From Thalassobacillus sp. CUG 92003 (lineage in GTDB: Bacteria; Bacillota; Bacilli; Bacillales; Halobacillaceae): DNA of 64,000 nt. The translations under genes were made by a program, and so were the position numbers. Positions 1-8,856 of the stretch are shown here, piece by piece. The stretch lies in NCBI RefSeq assembly GCF_013618635.1, contig NZ_JABLSJ010000009.1:62001-126000 (forward strand). The letters run 5' to 3'. Numbering within the stretch: position 1 is the first letter of the stretch; each line of letters opens with the position of its first letter. Below the pieces are notes generated by a model that was given only the letters and a program-made list of their open reading frames with translations, was not told the origin of the DNA and did not search any database.

Positions 1-127
1 GCTGCTCTTTGTGTTCATTAAACATAGCTAACTCATTTGTTGCTTTATTAACGATAATGAGAGGCTGATCAACCTGAGGGGGAAAAATCAAGGAAAGAAA
101 CAAAATAATGGTCAGAACACGTGCCAT
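1..127 (-). CDS. L,D-transpeptidase (YkuD family), N-terminal fragment
   Basis: Only the first 42 codons lie in the window; the gene runs off the left edge. The ATG at 127 has a good ribosome site (AGGTGAT) five bases upstream. The peptide begins with a hydrophobic signal-like stretch (MARVLTIILFLSLIFPP), followed by PLIIVNKATNELAMF, which resembles the first beta strand of secreted L,D-transpeptidases that cross-link peptidoglycan. The catalytic His/Cys region is outside the window, so the family call rests on the N-terminus alone. It is transcribed in the same direction as the YqjA-like gene, with a 44-base gap. Confidence 0.6.
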   Translation of the reverse strand, partial: MARVLTIILFLSLIFPPQVDQPLIIVNKATNELAMFNEHKEQ

Positions 128-171
128 GTCTATCACCTTTTTTGCTTAGCTTCCCCGGTCTTAGCCGCTCC

Positions 172-1122
172 TTATACATCGCTTTTTTTAAACGATCGTT
201 TAATGATCAAGTATTGCTCAATTTCATGGAGCAAGTGGAATAAACTGGCCCGTTCCTCAAACTCTTCTCGCGATTCAGGTAAGGGTGCGTCTCTGAATTG
301 CTGACGCAAATCCTTGATTTCCTGGAGATAAATGACCGCTGTATTACCAGGGTGCACGCCTTCTGATAGCTCTTCTAGAAAAGCCGCTATGCGATTTGAA
401 TGATGATAGGAACCCGATAGTCGTGTTACGAGCGGCAACATCCGTTCTAATATTTCAAATTGTTTATGCCTCATATGAAAGTAGTGATAAAAAGCATTAT
501 GTCCGCGCAGCAAATGATTCTCGACATCACGGAAAGCAAGCGACTGGGCCTCTTCTAATAAATCGGCGGTGTCTGTCAGTTCCCGTCCGCTCCATGATTG
601 ATTACCATCTCGCAAATATTTCGCGATTTCCTGTAATATGACGGAAAAATTATCTTCCAGATCAGCCTGATATTCCTCGAGCTTACGTTCAAGGCTTGGC
701 ATATACACATTCAATAAGAGTGCGGTGCCAATCCCAACTATAATTAACTGGAGCTCGTTAAAGACGGTAGCAAAGGTGATGCCTTGAGAACCATACAAGT
801 GTAAAATGATAACCGAGCTTGTGACAATGCCAGGGGTTATTTTTAGCCAAACAGTCGTCGGAATAAAGAAAAATAACATGAGTCCAATGGCTAAAGGATG
901 ATAACCGACTAATTCGAAAAATACAAACGAATAGAGCATAGCAATCAAACACGCAGCAAAGCGGTGCCAGGCAGAAAGATATGAACGTTTTCGGGTCACT
1001 TGAATGCACAAAATCGTTAAAATGCCGGCTGAAGCAAAATTGTCTAGTTGGAGAATTTGCGCGATCCATATGGCTAATGGCGTGCCAAGCGCTGTTTTAA
1101 TCGTGCGATAACCTATCTTCAC
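172..1122 (-). CDS. Aromatic acid exporter family membrane protein (YqjA-like)
   Basis: About 316 residues. The first ~150 residues hold several hydrophobic segments, beginning KIGYRTIKTALGTPLAIWIA, and the remainder is a charged helical cytoplasmic domain. This is the arrangement of the aromatic acid exporter / YqjA family. The open frame extends to 1224, but the GTG at 1122 is preceded by AGAGGTGG at ideal spacing and starts where family members start, so I chose it. The true substrate is unknown; efflux is inferred from the family. Identification is by overall pattern, not by a catalytic motif. Confidence 0.75.
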   Translation of the reverse strand: MKIGYRTIKTALGTPLAIWIAQILQLDNFASAGILTILCIQVTRKRSYLSAWHRFAACLIAMLYSFVFFELVGYHPLAIGLMLFFFIPTTVWLKITPGIVTSSVIILHLYGSQGITFATVFNELQLIIVGIGTALLLNVYMPSLERKLEEYQADLEDNFSVILQEIAKYLRDGNQSWSGRELTDTADLLEEAQSLAFRDVENHLLRGHNAFYHYFHMRHKQFEILERMLPLVTRLSGSYHHSNRIAAFLEELSEGVHPGNTAVIYLQEIKDLRQQFRDAPLPESREEFEERASLFHLLHEIEQYLIIKRSFKKSDV

Positions 1123-1224
1123 TAGGGCCACCTCTATTTGCACTAAGGTATAAATCTTTAAAATGATAACATGTGTAAGCAAAGGGGAAAAGGACTGACA
1201 CCTGGCCATGCCATATCCAACCAT

Positions 1225-1256
1225 AAAAAAAGCGTGAATTCAGTGGGAATCCACGC
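1225..1256 (-). terminator. Rho-independent terminator of brxB
   Basis: On the minus strand GCGTGGATT pairs with AATTCACGC and is followed by seven T residues, just downstream of the brxB stop. Confidence 0.85.
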
Positions 1257-1285
1257 CATGTTACAGTCACACTTAATATGAGACT

Positions 1286-1717
1286 TTAAAATTCTTCACA
1301 ATGTTCATCAAATAGACGCTGCAAGTGCCCGATGACTTCCATAGGCTCTGACCCTTCAATATCATGACGCTCGACCATCGTTACGATTTTGCCGTCTTTC
1401 AGCAAAGCAAATGATGGTGAGGATGGAGGGAAGCCTTCGAAATACTCGCGAGCCCGGTCTGTTGCTTCGCGATCCTGTCCAGCAAATACAGTCACCAATT
1501 GATCCGGACGCTTATCATAATGAACAGCATGAGCAGCAGCAGGTCTTGCCACGCCACCTGCACAGCCACAAACTGAGTTTACCATAACCAGTGTCGTACC
1601 TGGTTTTTCCAACGTTTCATCAACTTCTGCAGGTGTGGTTAACTGCGTATATCCAGCGTTTGCGATTTCATCACGTGCTTTTGTTACAACATCGTTCATG
1701 TAAATATTGAAATCCAT
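1286..1717 (-). CDS. brxB: Bacilliredoxin BrxB (YqiW/YphP family)
   Basis: A 143-residue protein of the DUF1094 bacilliredoxin family. The active-site CGC motif is Cys50-Gly51-Cys52 in the context [11 protein letters not shown]. Bacilliredoxins remove bacillithiol from S-bacillithiolated proteins after oxidative or hypochlorite stress; Cys50 is the expected attacking thiol. In B. subtilis the paralogue YqiW is encoded next to the bkd operon, as here, which favours BrxB over BrxA. The ATG at 1717 has GAGGGGG upstream. The gene is monocistronic, with its own terminator. Confidence 0.92.
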   Translation of the reverse strand: MDFNIYMNDVVTKARDEIANAGYTQLTTPAEVDETLEKPGTTLVMVNSVCGCAGGVARPAAAHAVHYDKRPDQLVTVFAGQDREATDRAREYFEGFPPSSPSFALLKDGKIVTMVERHDIEGSEPMEVIGHLQRLFDEHCEEF

Positions 1718-1910
1718 ATATTATCCCCCTCGAATTGTAAAATTCATATCACGTTCATCTTACCAACATTTAAGCCACGTTTCAATTAACGACTCCTAAG
1801 AACAAGGCTCAGTTAAAGTTTGTTGTTGATATTTGAAGTGGATATTTATCTCGAAACGGAGTCTTTTGCAAAAGGCTGAATTGTGAAAAACTCGATTTCG
1901 AGATGTTCTC

Positions 1911-2246
1911 GGGGTTCGTTTCCGTAGTTAGAGTTAGGGGTGGTTGGGAAGCTACTCGCTTTCCTGTGGGGTCTTGCCTACTTCCTTCTCCGCTAATTAA
2001 TTGGGTATTTGCCTTCTGGATAGAATCCCTGCCGTATTTTACCTATCCAGCTGCGGCGTCTAGCGGCTAGTGAGACTTCCCTCGCTTCTGTACGATAAGT
2101 CAACATCGAATCACGTCGTTCTTCGTGTTTCCTTTATCTCCTCCAGCTCAGTCCAGTCCATACGCCGCTGATCAAGACGCCTCCGCTTTCAGGTGGGAGT
2201 CTCGCAGCTTCCCACCCCCATACAAAAGATGAGGGAAACGAACCCC
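1911..2246. repeat. Fold-back element with 13-bp inverted ends
   Basis: The ends GGGGTTCGTTTCC (1911-1923) and GGAAACGAACCCC (2234-2246) are perfect inverted repeats. A second inverted pair lies just inside: GGGAAGCT at 1946-1953 and AGCTTCCC at 2216-2223. No transposase or convincing reading frame is present. The internal words CGCTTTCCTGTGGGG and CGCTTTCAGGTGGGA resemble the CGCTTTCC.TGGGG core of the repeat at 58115-58210, so this may be a longer relative of that family. It could be a non-autonomous mobile repeat or a structured RNA. Confidence 0.55.
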
Positions 2247-2410
2247 TTAGCTCGTGATGCGTGTCTTCAACGATCGTCGTTTTATAAGCGAAAAACGCTC
2301 TATACCAAACTTTTACTTTTAAAGTAGCTGCCTCGGATGTTTATATCTTTCTGTATTACTTTGCATAAAAGCTGCTTATCTCGCAAGTAGATTCGAGACA
2401 CTTATATGGT

Positions 2411-2538
2411 AAAGGGGCGGAGGGAAACGGTGAGACTCCTGTGGGATTTGAAGGACAGCTGAGACCCCGCAGGACGAAGTCTGAGGAGGCTCAGCGCCCG
2501 CCCACGGAAAGTGAACCGTTTCCCGCAGCCCCTAAACT
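2411..2538 (-). repeat. Dispersed Bacillaceae repeat, family A, copy 1
   Basis: A GC-rich stretch of about 128 bases with palindromic ends: AGGGAAACGGT near the left and ACCGTTTCCCGCAGCCCCT at the right. Its reverse complement matches 58115-58210 over about 95 bases with interruptions, sharing GGGGCTGCGGGAAACG and TCTCAGCTGTCC. An open frame of 73 codons crosses it, but it follows the repeat and has no credible start or family, so I do not call a gene. Confidence 0.75.
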
Positions 2539-2610
2539 CACACAAAAGTCTCGAAACTAAGTCTTTAAGTAAAAGGGTCTTTAGTTGAATTAGCCCAATA
2601 TATAAAAAAT

Positions 2611-2644
2611 GAAGAACTTCCATAAAGTTGGAAGTTCTTTTTTT
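2611..2644. terminator. Hairpin with flanking A and T runs
   Basis: GAAGAACTTCCA pairs with TGGAAGTTCTTT around a short loop, with an A run before it and seven T residues after it, so it could stop transcription in either direction. No gene ends directly beside it. It lies between the two repeats of the accessory stretch and may belong to one of them. Confidence 0.6.
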
Positions 2645-2679
2645 GATAGTAATATCAACACTAAACTTTAAAAGGGGCC

Positions 2680-2762
2680 AAGAACAAAGGCGCTGGAGCC
2701 GGACGTGGCTTATTAGGTATGTGTTATCCTCAGGGCACGAATCTTATCGTTTCCTAAGCAAC
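2680..2762 (+). repeat. Dispersed repeat, family C, short copy
   Basis: This stretch matches 52389-52524 at both ends (AAGAACAAAGGCG and CTGGAGCCGGACGTGGCTTA, then GGTATGTGTTATCC and TTCCTAAGCAAC) but lacks about 55-60 internal bases present in the other copy. No reading frame is supported. Confidence 0.8.
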
Positions 2763-2765
2763 GCA

Positions 2766-2805
2766 GAAAAGCTGAGGTTGTAAAAATGCCAACCTCAGCT
2801 TTTCT
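2766..2805. terminator. Bidirectional-looking terminator after the nuclease gene
   Basis: GAAAAGCTGAGGTTG pairs perfectly with CAACCTCAGCTTTTC around a nine-base loop, about 30 bases past the stop of the secreted nuclease. Confidence 0.85.
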
Positions 2806-2833
2806 ATTACGCTTGCATGAGCATAGTTTAAGT

Positions 2834-5800
2834 TTATGGTTTAAACGGTGGGAAATTGAAAATCGGCCAGTCTTTCAGTTTATCCCACGGAATATTCAGC
2901 TTATGCAGCAGCCATTTAAGCCAATCCGGTAAATCGGGATGCTTAGATTCCTCTTCAAATTGGATTTGCGCTAAAATCGGATCATGATCACTCGCTCGCC
3001 CGTCAGCTTCTGAGAAATCCGCATTGATATTCACGCTGTCAATTTTAGTTTGTTCCTTCATGTGCTTGCTGACTAAAATGTGATCCAACACTTGCGAGTT
3101 CCCTTGATAAATGTAAGAGTAGCGTTCTTCCTTAGGGAGTTCCTCGATCATGTTCGTTAACACGTCTCCCTCAAGAGTATTGACAGGATCGGAAAATTCA
3201 AAGTCATTCAAATCACCGAGTACGACAACATTTGCATCCTTCATCGTATTTTCAACGTCATTGACAAAGCCATTGATGACTTCTGCCTGCTTCAATCTTT
3301 GAACTTCGCTCCCTAGTTCAATCGGATGGTCCGCTCCAAATAAAGCGTCATCCCCACCTTTAGAATTAAAGTGATTGGCCACCACGACAACGTCTTCTCC
3401 CTTAAATTCAAACTCTGCGGCCAAGGATTTCCGGGAATCGTTGAAAGCTTCATTGGTCGGGTCGATTCGTCCTGGATTCAGCGTAAGGCCTTCTTCTTCT
3501 ACACCGACCGCTGTCGTCGCATCTCCAGCTTCTTTTTCAGCTAGCGACACACGCTCTGGATTATAAATGAAACCTACTCGGATATTGCCACCTGGCTGCC
3601 CACCGTCCATTTTATCTTCCGGTGCAATATCAGTGAATTCATACGTTGGACCGCCATTTGCTTCGATGGCCTCAATTAATGTTTGGTAACTTTCATCAGC
3701 AGATACGGTGCCATCATCGGTTGCACCATTGTTGTCTTGAACTTCAATTAAACCAATGATGTCTGGCGTTTTTAAATTCTGTGTGACGGATTCTGCTATT
3801 TTGTTTACTTTTTCCTCATCCGTCTCAGCCGAAAAATTCTCGACGTTATAAGAGGCGATGCTTAATTCGTCCTCGTTTGCTTCAATATCAGTGACGTCGC
3901 GTTCTGTCCCGCCATCTTCTGTGGCAGGAAGGTCACCAATTGGTCGAATTTTATAGTTGCTATAGTCATAATTGACAACCCCCGTTATGGTTCCGTCAAA
4001 GGCATCGCCTGTCTTTACATTGACGCCCTTCCCTTCAACATCAATCAGCATGCGTTCCGGGTTGTAATCATTAGGAGATATCAATAAACCTCCGGCTTCA
4101 CTCCTAAGCTGATTCGGACTGGTTTCTACAAACACAGCCACCTCATCATATTTTGGAGGAGATACCACAGTCGGGTTTTCAAGTGCAATCATCATGCCTT
4201 CAAGGCTCTCGTAAAAATCCAGCCCATCCGTTTTAGGATCAAAACTTTCCATACCATCATCTTCAATGGTTTCAGTCGGCTGTGAACGATCCTTACCAAT
4301 GACGATTGGATCAGGAAGCGACTGATCAGACTGTTCAACCTCAACATCAGTCGCGGAAATCTGAGTAGTCAAAAGATCATTCGCATCATCATAGCCATCT
4401 TCCCTATATTCAGTGACGTCACCCGCGACACTGACTTGGTCGCCGGGGCTGACTTCCCCGTTCGGGTTATAGACATAAATCCCTTCCGAGGTAGCAGGGT
4501 CTCCATCAGGATCAGGATCCTGCATATAGAAACCATTCGAACCATCACGCTTCGTTACAATGCCGGTCACATCCTCCACGGCGATCCCTTCATAAGGTGA
4601 AATATGGGAAGCACCCTGGATATCGTGGATTTTCAATTCGTCTACTGGTTTGAGCATCGTATAACTGAAAGCAGAGACGTCACTCGTTTCACCATTTGAT
4701 TTCACGACCACAGCTTTAATGACTGTATCCTGTGTGAGCTCGATGGGGTCCTGATACTCTGGACTTGCTTCGCTCGGTTCTGTCCCATCTGTTGTGTAAT
4801 GGATCGAGGCGTCTTCTTGTTCTGTATACAATTCGACATGTGTACCAGGTTGGACATCACCCTCATCAGGCGTTGCATTGACAGAAAAAACGGTGTCAAT
4901 GACATCTCGGCTGTCGCGTGGTACAAGCTTATACTCTTCATAACTATAATTCACCACACCTTTGATGTGCTCGTAAGTTTCTCCAACTTCAAGCAGGCTG
5001 TCATCCTGAGGTGTTATTTTAAACGTACCGGCTTCATCTTCTGCTGTAAAATCGCCGTGTTGATTAACACTTTTGATCGTCACGTTTGAAGCTTCAGCAA
5101 ATTCCCCTTCAATGTCTTCTCCGCTCTCGGCTTGAAAGTCTTCTGCTGAGACCGATACAGGATCCGGCACCCCTTTGTCCTCCGTAGTAATGGTGACGTT
5201 GGCATTAGACGATAAGATTTGCGCCATCCCGTAATATGGGGAGTATTCACCCTGGGCCATAACTTCATCCCCGACCTCAGCATCCATTCCAGAAGCACGC
5301 ACAATGATTCCAGCCGTGTCATCTTGTATGTACAGGTTGGTTTGCCCACCGGAATCAAACGAGGCTGTAGCTGTGCCTGTTACTTTGACAACATCACCAT
5401 CTTCCGCTCCGTTGCGGACTTCGGAAATCGTCTGCTGTTCGATCGGTTCATCAGGTGCAGTTTCGCCTTCGCTGTACGAGCCTAGGTAAGTAAACGTATC
5501 TTTAGCAAGTATTTCCCACCCAGAGTCGTCGAATTCGTCTTCTGGATTTGTATCGCCGCTTGAGATCGACCATTCGCGAACGAAGGTCGTATCCTTAGCG
5601 AAATCTTCGTCTGTTCCGATTTGGCCAAACGAATCGATTACGTCTCCATCATGTTTCAACACAAGAACATCATCACCGTTGAAATTAGTTACATGCGACG
5701 TGATATCTGTTTTTTCATGAATGTCACTCCCTGCCTGACTATGGGAGATTACGACCACCTCGCCTGCTGGCAATTCACCGGACAGACTTTCAGTTTGGCC

Positions 5801-6043
5801 AGGTTCTTGTTGCCCATTGCTGTATAATTCTAATGAATAGTTCGCTAAATCTACGGCTTCATCTGTTCCATTGTAAATTTCAACTGCCTTGTTGTAGCTG
5901 CTGCCTTCAATGTACTCTGAGATAAATAGATCACCAACATCTTCCGGGGCAGCTTGTGCCTGTGATGCTGGAGCCAACATCCCAACAATCAACGTTAGAA
6001 TCAGTGTAATACTGAACACCTGCTTACGACGTTTCACCTTCAA
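2834..6043 (-). CDS. Secreted multidomain endonuclease/exonuclease/phosphatase-family nuclease
   Basis: A 1069-residue exported protein. A signal peptide (about residues 1-32, ending AQAA) is followed by a lamin-tail domain starting DLFISEYIEGSSYNKAVEIY, OB-fold-like regions (about 205-380 and 475-700), and a chitobiase C-terminal-like segment between them (HYTTDGTEPS). A C-terminal endonuclease/exonuclease/phosphatase domain (about 730-1030) carries IASYNVENF, IIGLIEVQD, NHFNSKGGDD, VVLGDLNDF and the SDHDPI catalytic motif. This layout is that of extracellular DNases such as ExeM/YhcR-type nucleases, probably scavenging phosphate or nucleotides from DNA. The TTG start at 6043 is set by a strong AAGGAGGG site. 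There is no LPXTG anchor; the C-terminus is a Trp/Pro/Lys-rich tail. A possible PhoP box lies upstream. Confidence 0.88.
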   Translation of the reverse strand: MKVKRRKQVFSITLILTLIVGMLAPASQAQAAPEDVGDLFISEYIEGSSYNKAVEIYNGTDEAVDLANYSLELYSNGQQEPGQTESLSGELPAGEVVVISHSQAGSDIHEKTDITSHVTNFNGDDVLVLKHDGDVIDSFGQIGTDEDFAKDTTFVREWSISSGDTNPEDEFDDSGWEILAKDTFTYLGSYSEGETAPDEPIEQQTISEVRNGAEDGDVVKVTGTATASFDSGGQTNLYIQDDTAGIIVRASGMDAEVGDEVMAQGEYSPYYGMAQILSSNANVTITTEDKGVPDPVSVSAEDFQAESGEDIEGEFAEASNVTIKSVNQHGDFTAEDEAGTFKITPQDDSLLEVGETYEHIKGVVNYSYEEYKLVPRDSRDVIDTVFSVNATPDEGDVQPGTHVELYTEQEDASIHYTTDGTEPSEASPEYQDPIELTQDTVIKAVVVKSNGETSDVSAFSYTMLKPVDELKIHDIQGASHISPYEGIAVEDVTGIVTKRDGSNGFYMQDPDPDGDPATSEGIYVYNPNGEVSPGDQVSVAGDVTEYREDGYDDANDLLTTQISATDVEVEQSDQSLPDPIVIGKDRSQPTETIEDDGMESFDPKTDGLDFYESLEGMMIALENPTVVSPPKYDEVAVFVETSPNQLRSEAGGLLISPNDYNPERMLIDVEGKGVNVKTGDAFDGTITGVVNYDYSNYKIRPIGDLPATEDGGTERDVTDIEANEDELSIASYNVENFSAETDEEKVNKIAESVTQNLKTPDIIGLIEVQDNNGATDDGTVSADESYQTLIEAIEANGGPTYEFTDIAPEDKMDGGQPGGNIRVGFIYNPERVSLAEKEAGDATTAVGVEEEGLTLNPGRIDPTNEAFNDSRKSLAAEFEFKGEDVVVVANHFNSKGGDDALFGADHPIELGSEVQRLKQAEVINGFVNDVENTMKDANVVVLGDLNDFEFSDPVNTLEGDVLTNMIEELPKEERYSYIYQGNSQVLDHILVSKHMKEQTKIDSVNINADFSEADGRASDHDPILAQIQFEEESKHPDLPDWLKWLLHKLNIPWDKLKDWPIFNFPPFKP

Positions 6044-6105
6044 TTGACGCCCTCCTTTTTTAAAGTAGAACCCTAGTCTTTCTCTTTATATTTTACTAGA
6101 AATAA

Positions 6106-6142
6106 TGTCACGACTGTGTAAATTTATGTAAGATGGTGTAAA
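6106..6142 (-). promoter_or_regulatory. Candidate PhoP box upstream of the secreted nuclease
   Basis: Reading the minus strand towards the nuclease there are three hexamers, TTTACA, CTTACA and TTTACA, each starting 10 bases after the last, then GTGACA 11 bases further on. PhoP in Bacillus binds direct repeats of TT(A/C/T)ACA spaced by a few bases, so the pattern fits. An extracellular nuclease is a natural phosphate-starvation gene. Not proven; AT-rich sequence gives such hexamers by chance. Confidence 0.45.
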
Positions 6143-6475
6143 AGAATTAAGCTATTTGTCGCTGTTATTAGTCCAAAGGTCATTATTGAGGACCAGATAG
6201 CGCAAAACGCGGCTGGTTTATGGCCCGCAGAAACGTACGATCCTGTAGTATTTAGCAAACTTGGTCTGCGTAACCTTAAGATTATGTTAAGTTTTAATGA
6301 ATGGCCATCACACGGGCAGGATGAGGGGTAACTCCTTTTCGGGATTATAATGGGATGAAACGTTCATGAATACTAAGTCGTATGAATATTAGATTGAAGA
6401 TTACTGTTACCACTTATTCCAAAGGTAAATGGATTATTTGATATGTTCTTATCTGAAGCATAGGGAGGGGGAATA
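6143..6475. other. Intergenic stretch without a supported gene
   Basis: The plus strand has an open frame of about 60 codons ending near 6332, but no ATG, GTG or TTG start fits it and I recognise no family. A TATAAT at about 6344-6353 could serve the small gene that follows. I see nothing else. Confidence 0.4.
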
Positions 6476-6646
6476 GTGGTTTGGCTAATTCTTTTAACAC
6501 CTTTTATGATCCTTTTAGGGATTGGTATTTTTATCGACCTTAGGAATAAAAGTTTTAAAAAAAAGAATCCTGCTTTAACTGAAAATCAGTCTAGAGCGAA
6601 GGAAGATATTGAACGATACAAAAATATGAATCGGCATAATTTGTAA
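6476..6646 (+). CDS. Small single-span membrane protein, unrecognised
   Basis: A 56-residue frame starting with GTG and preceded by AGGGAGGGGG at good spacing. Residues 2-20 form one hydrophobic helix (VWLILLTPFMILLGIGIF), followed by a Lys-rich and then polar tail ending in NRHNL. The strong ribosome site and the helix-then-charged-tail design argue that it is real. No family is recognised. It lies alone between the nuclease and the next secreted protein, both of which have their own signals. Confidence 0.55.
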   Translation: MVWLILLTPFMILLGIGIFIDLRNKSFKKKNPALTENQSRAKEDIERYKNMNRHNL

Positions 6647-6846
6647 CCTTGATTTTAAGTCTTCAATGGTGATTTAGAGAATGACGATCAGTTATTGTGA
6701 TAATGGAACAGGATAGTGAACACGTTTATACAATGCTGAAGAACAAAAGGATGGCAAGAATGAGGAAGAGAAACTAACTGAGTAATTAAATACGACGAGA
6801 ATTTACGTAAAACAAAACTTTTTTATTTTTTTAATGAGGTGTCAGT

Positions 6847-7416
6847 TTGTATAAAAAACGTTTAGGGATTATCTTCACACTGGTGCTTATGTGTGCTTAC
6901 ACAAACAATAGTGGATTAGATACTAGGAGCCTTGAAGTAGAAAATAAGGATATAAACACCACATATAAGCCAGTAAGAAAAGAAATAGCGGAAGAAGCTT
7001 TACCATATGAAATGAAGTACCCATCCTATTTCCCTTTTGAGAAAGAAAACACAAAGGTGATTATTACTGGGTGGGAAAACAGTGAGGAAAGAGTGGTAAC
7101 ATCTATCCGCTATCCATCGACAGAAGAAAATACAAAGTGGGAAGAAAGTTCAATTACACAACCAGCCATTCCGAGAGTCGAATATAGTGTCGCAAACTTT
7201 GATCGATATTATAGTAAGTACGCGGGAATGAGTGGTTACAACACAATCAAAATAAGTGATGGTCTCACAGGGTTTATTAAAATAAACGAAGCAATCGATG
7301 GCGCCGAATTACATTGGTTTGATAAAGAAAAAGAATATAATTTGCAACTCGCATATTTTAGTGAAAACAGCGAGGAATTGAAAGCCGAGTTGATTAAAAT
7401 CGCTGCTTCAATATAA
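6847..7416 (+). CDS. Secreted or lipid-anchored protein of unknown function
   Basis: A 189-residue protein with a TTG start placed by GAGGTG six bases upstream. The N-terminus (KKRLGIIFTLVLMCAYTNN) looks like a signal peptide; Cys16 could be lipidated, but the residue before it is Met, so the lipobox is poor. The body contains the segment MKYPSYFPFE and beta-rich stretches (KVIITGWENS, VVTSIRYPS), reminiscent of DUF4367-like lipoproteins, but I cannot assign it firmly. The coding strand is AT-richer than its neighbours, which may indicate recent acquisition. It is separated from the bkd operon by a shared terminator. Confidence 0.7.
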   Translation: MYKKRLGIIFTLVLMCAYTNNSGLDTRSLEVENKDINTTYKPVRKEIAEEALPYEMKYPSYFPFEKENTKVIITGWENSEERVVTSIRYPSTEENTKWEESSITQPAIPRVEYSVANFDRYYSKYAGMSGYNTIKISDGLTGFIKINEAIDGAELHWFDKEKEYNLQLAYFSENSEELKAELIKIAASI

Positions 7417-7472
7417 AAATATTGTAAGGTAGTTAAAGAAAGAGATTGGTTGTTTGAACAAGACAACCACAA

Positions 7473-7509
7473 ACAAAAACGTCTGGACCTTAAACCCAGA
7501 CGTTTTTGT
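7473..7509. terminator. Bidirectional terminator between convergent genes
   Basis: AACGTCTGG pairs with CCAGACGTT around a nine-base loop, with A-rich and T-rich flanks. It serves the plus-strand secreted protein and the end of the bkd operon. Confidence 0.9.
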
Positions 7510-7524
7510 TAGCTGTTTCTTTTA

Positions 7525-8838
7525 TTAATAAATGGATGTGGTATTTTTACTGATATTTTCTAAATTTTCCTTAAGCGCTGCTAAGAAATTGCCTGCAAGC
7601 AGGCCATCTAATACCCTATGATCAAGGGAGAGACAAAGGTTGACCATGTCCCGAGCGGCAAACATACCGTCTTTGATGACCGGTCTTTTGACAATGGATT
7701 CCACTTGCAGAATCGCTGCCTGAGGATGATTGATAACTCCCATCGACTGAACAGAACCGAAAGAGCCTGTATTATTAACCGTAAACGTTCCGCCTTCCAT
7801 ATCAGCTGACGTTAACTTATTATTTCTAGCCTTCATGGCAAGCTCGGTAATGTCTTTGGCAATCCCCTTGATGCTTTTCTCGTCGGCATTTTTGATGACG
7901 GGAACAAACAATTCATTTCCGCTGGCCACAGCAATATTCAAGTTGATTGCTTGACGTTGAATAATTTTATCGCCTGCCCAGGTACTATTCAGTTCCGGGT
8001 ACGCTTTAAGTGTTTGGGCAACTGCTTTGACAAAAAATGAAAAGAACGTCAGGCTATACCCTTCATCTGCTTTAAATTTATCCTTCATGGCCTGGCGATA
8101 GTCGACTAAGTTCGTAACGTCAACTTCCACCATCATCCAAGCATGCGGTATTTCGGTCGTTGATTTCACCATATTCTGGGCGATTGCTTTCCGGACACCC
8201 GTGACTGGGATTTCTTTATCCCCTTTTTCAACTTTGACAGGTGCTGCCGGATTCTCTGAACGTTTTGGCTCTTGTTCCTGCCCCTGTTCCTGTTCTGGTG
8301 CTTGTGAAGAGGTCTTAGCTTGAGGAACATGACCGCTTTCGATAATCTTCTCCAGATCTTTCCGCGTTATCCTGCCCTCTCGTCCTGAACCCTCTACTTG
8401 ATTCAGGTCAATATCATGGTCCTGGGCTAACGTCATGACGGCTGGAGAGTACCGTTTTTTCTTAGGTTTGGACTCCGATGGCTTCGATTGATCTTGGCTA
8501 TCTGAAGAAGCTGGTTTTTCGGATGGAGTCGTTTCAGTCTTATTTTCAGACTCATCCTCTTTTGAAGCTTCCTCTGCTCCACCGGAACTTTCGCCGCCTT
8601 CTATCTCAATGTAGCACATCGACTCACCGACTTGGATCGTATCTCCTTCATCAGCAATGAGTTCTTTGATCACCCCGGTAAAAGAAGAAGGAACTTCAGC
8701 ATTGACTTTATCAGTCATAACTTCAGCAATGGGGTCGTACTTATTGACTTGATCGCCAGGCGCGACCAGCCATGAACTGATCGTCCCTTCAGTAACACTT
8801 TCACCTAACTGAGGCATATTGATTTTTTCTACACCCAC
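7525..8838 (-). CDS. bkdB: Branched-chain 2-oxoacid dehydrogenase E2 (lipoyl acyltransferase)
   Basis: A 437-residue E2 core subunit. The N-terminal lipoyl domain (1-80) carries the lipoyl lysine Lys44 in VMTDKVN. An acidic, Ser/Glu/Gln-rich linker follows, then a peripheral subunit-binding domain (about 129-167, RYSPAVMTLA and GREGRITRKDL), a second linker with Gln/Glu repeats, and the catalytic acyltransferase domain ending with the active-site motif DHRVLDG. It transfers branched acyl groups to CoA, supplying primers for branched fatty acids. Last gene of the ptb-bcd-buk-lpdV-bkdAA-bkdAB-bkdB operon, 18 bases after bkdAB. Confidence 0.96.
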   Translation of the reverse strand: MGVEKINMPQLGESVTEGTISSWLVAPGDQVNKYDPIAEVMTDKVNAEVPSSFTGVIKELIADEGDTIQVGESMCYIEIEGGESSGGAEEASKEDESENKTETTPSEKPASSDSQDQSKPSESKPKKKRYSPAVMTLAQDHDIDLNQVEGSGREGRITRKDLEKIIESGHVPQAKTSSQAPEQEQGQEQEPKRSENPAAPVKVEKGDKEIPVTGVRKAIAQNMVKSTTEIPHAWMMVEVDVTNLVDYRQAMKDKFKADEGYSLTFFSFFVKAVAQTLKAYPELNSTWAGDKIIQRQAINLNIAVASGNELFVPVIKNADEKSIKGIAKDITELAMKARNNKLTSADMEGGTFTVNNTGSFGSVQSMGVINHPQAAILQVESIVKRPVIKDGMFAARDMVNLCLSLDHRVLDGLLAGNFLAALKENLENISKNTTSIY

Positions 8839-8856
8839 AGGAATTCCTCCTTTACA

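Noticed and set aside
2402-2623. A 73-codon frame on the minus strand
   Set aside because: It coincides with repeat A and has no recognisable family or good start signal.
6150-6332. Open stretch of about 60 codons before the small membrane gene
   Set aside because: No usable start codon or ribosome site; an open run of this length is not significant on its own.
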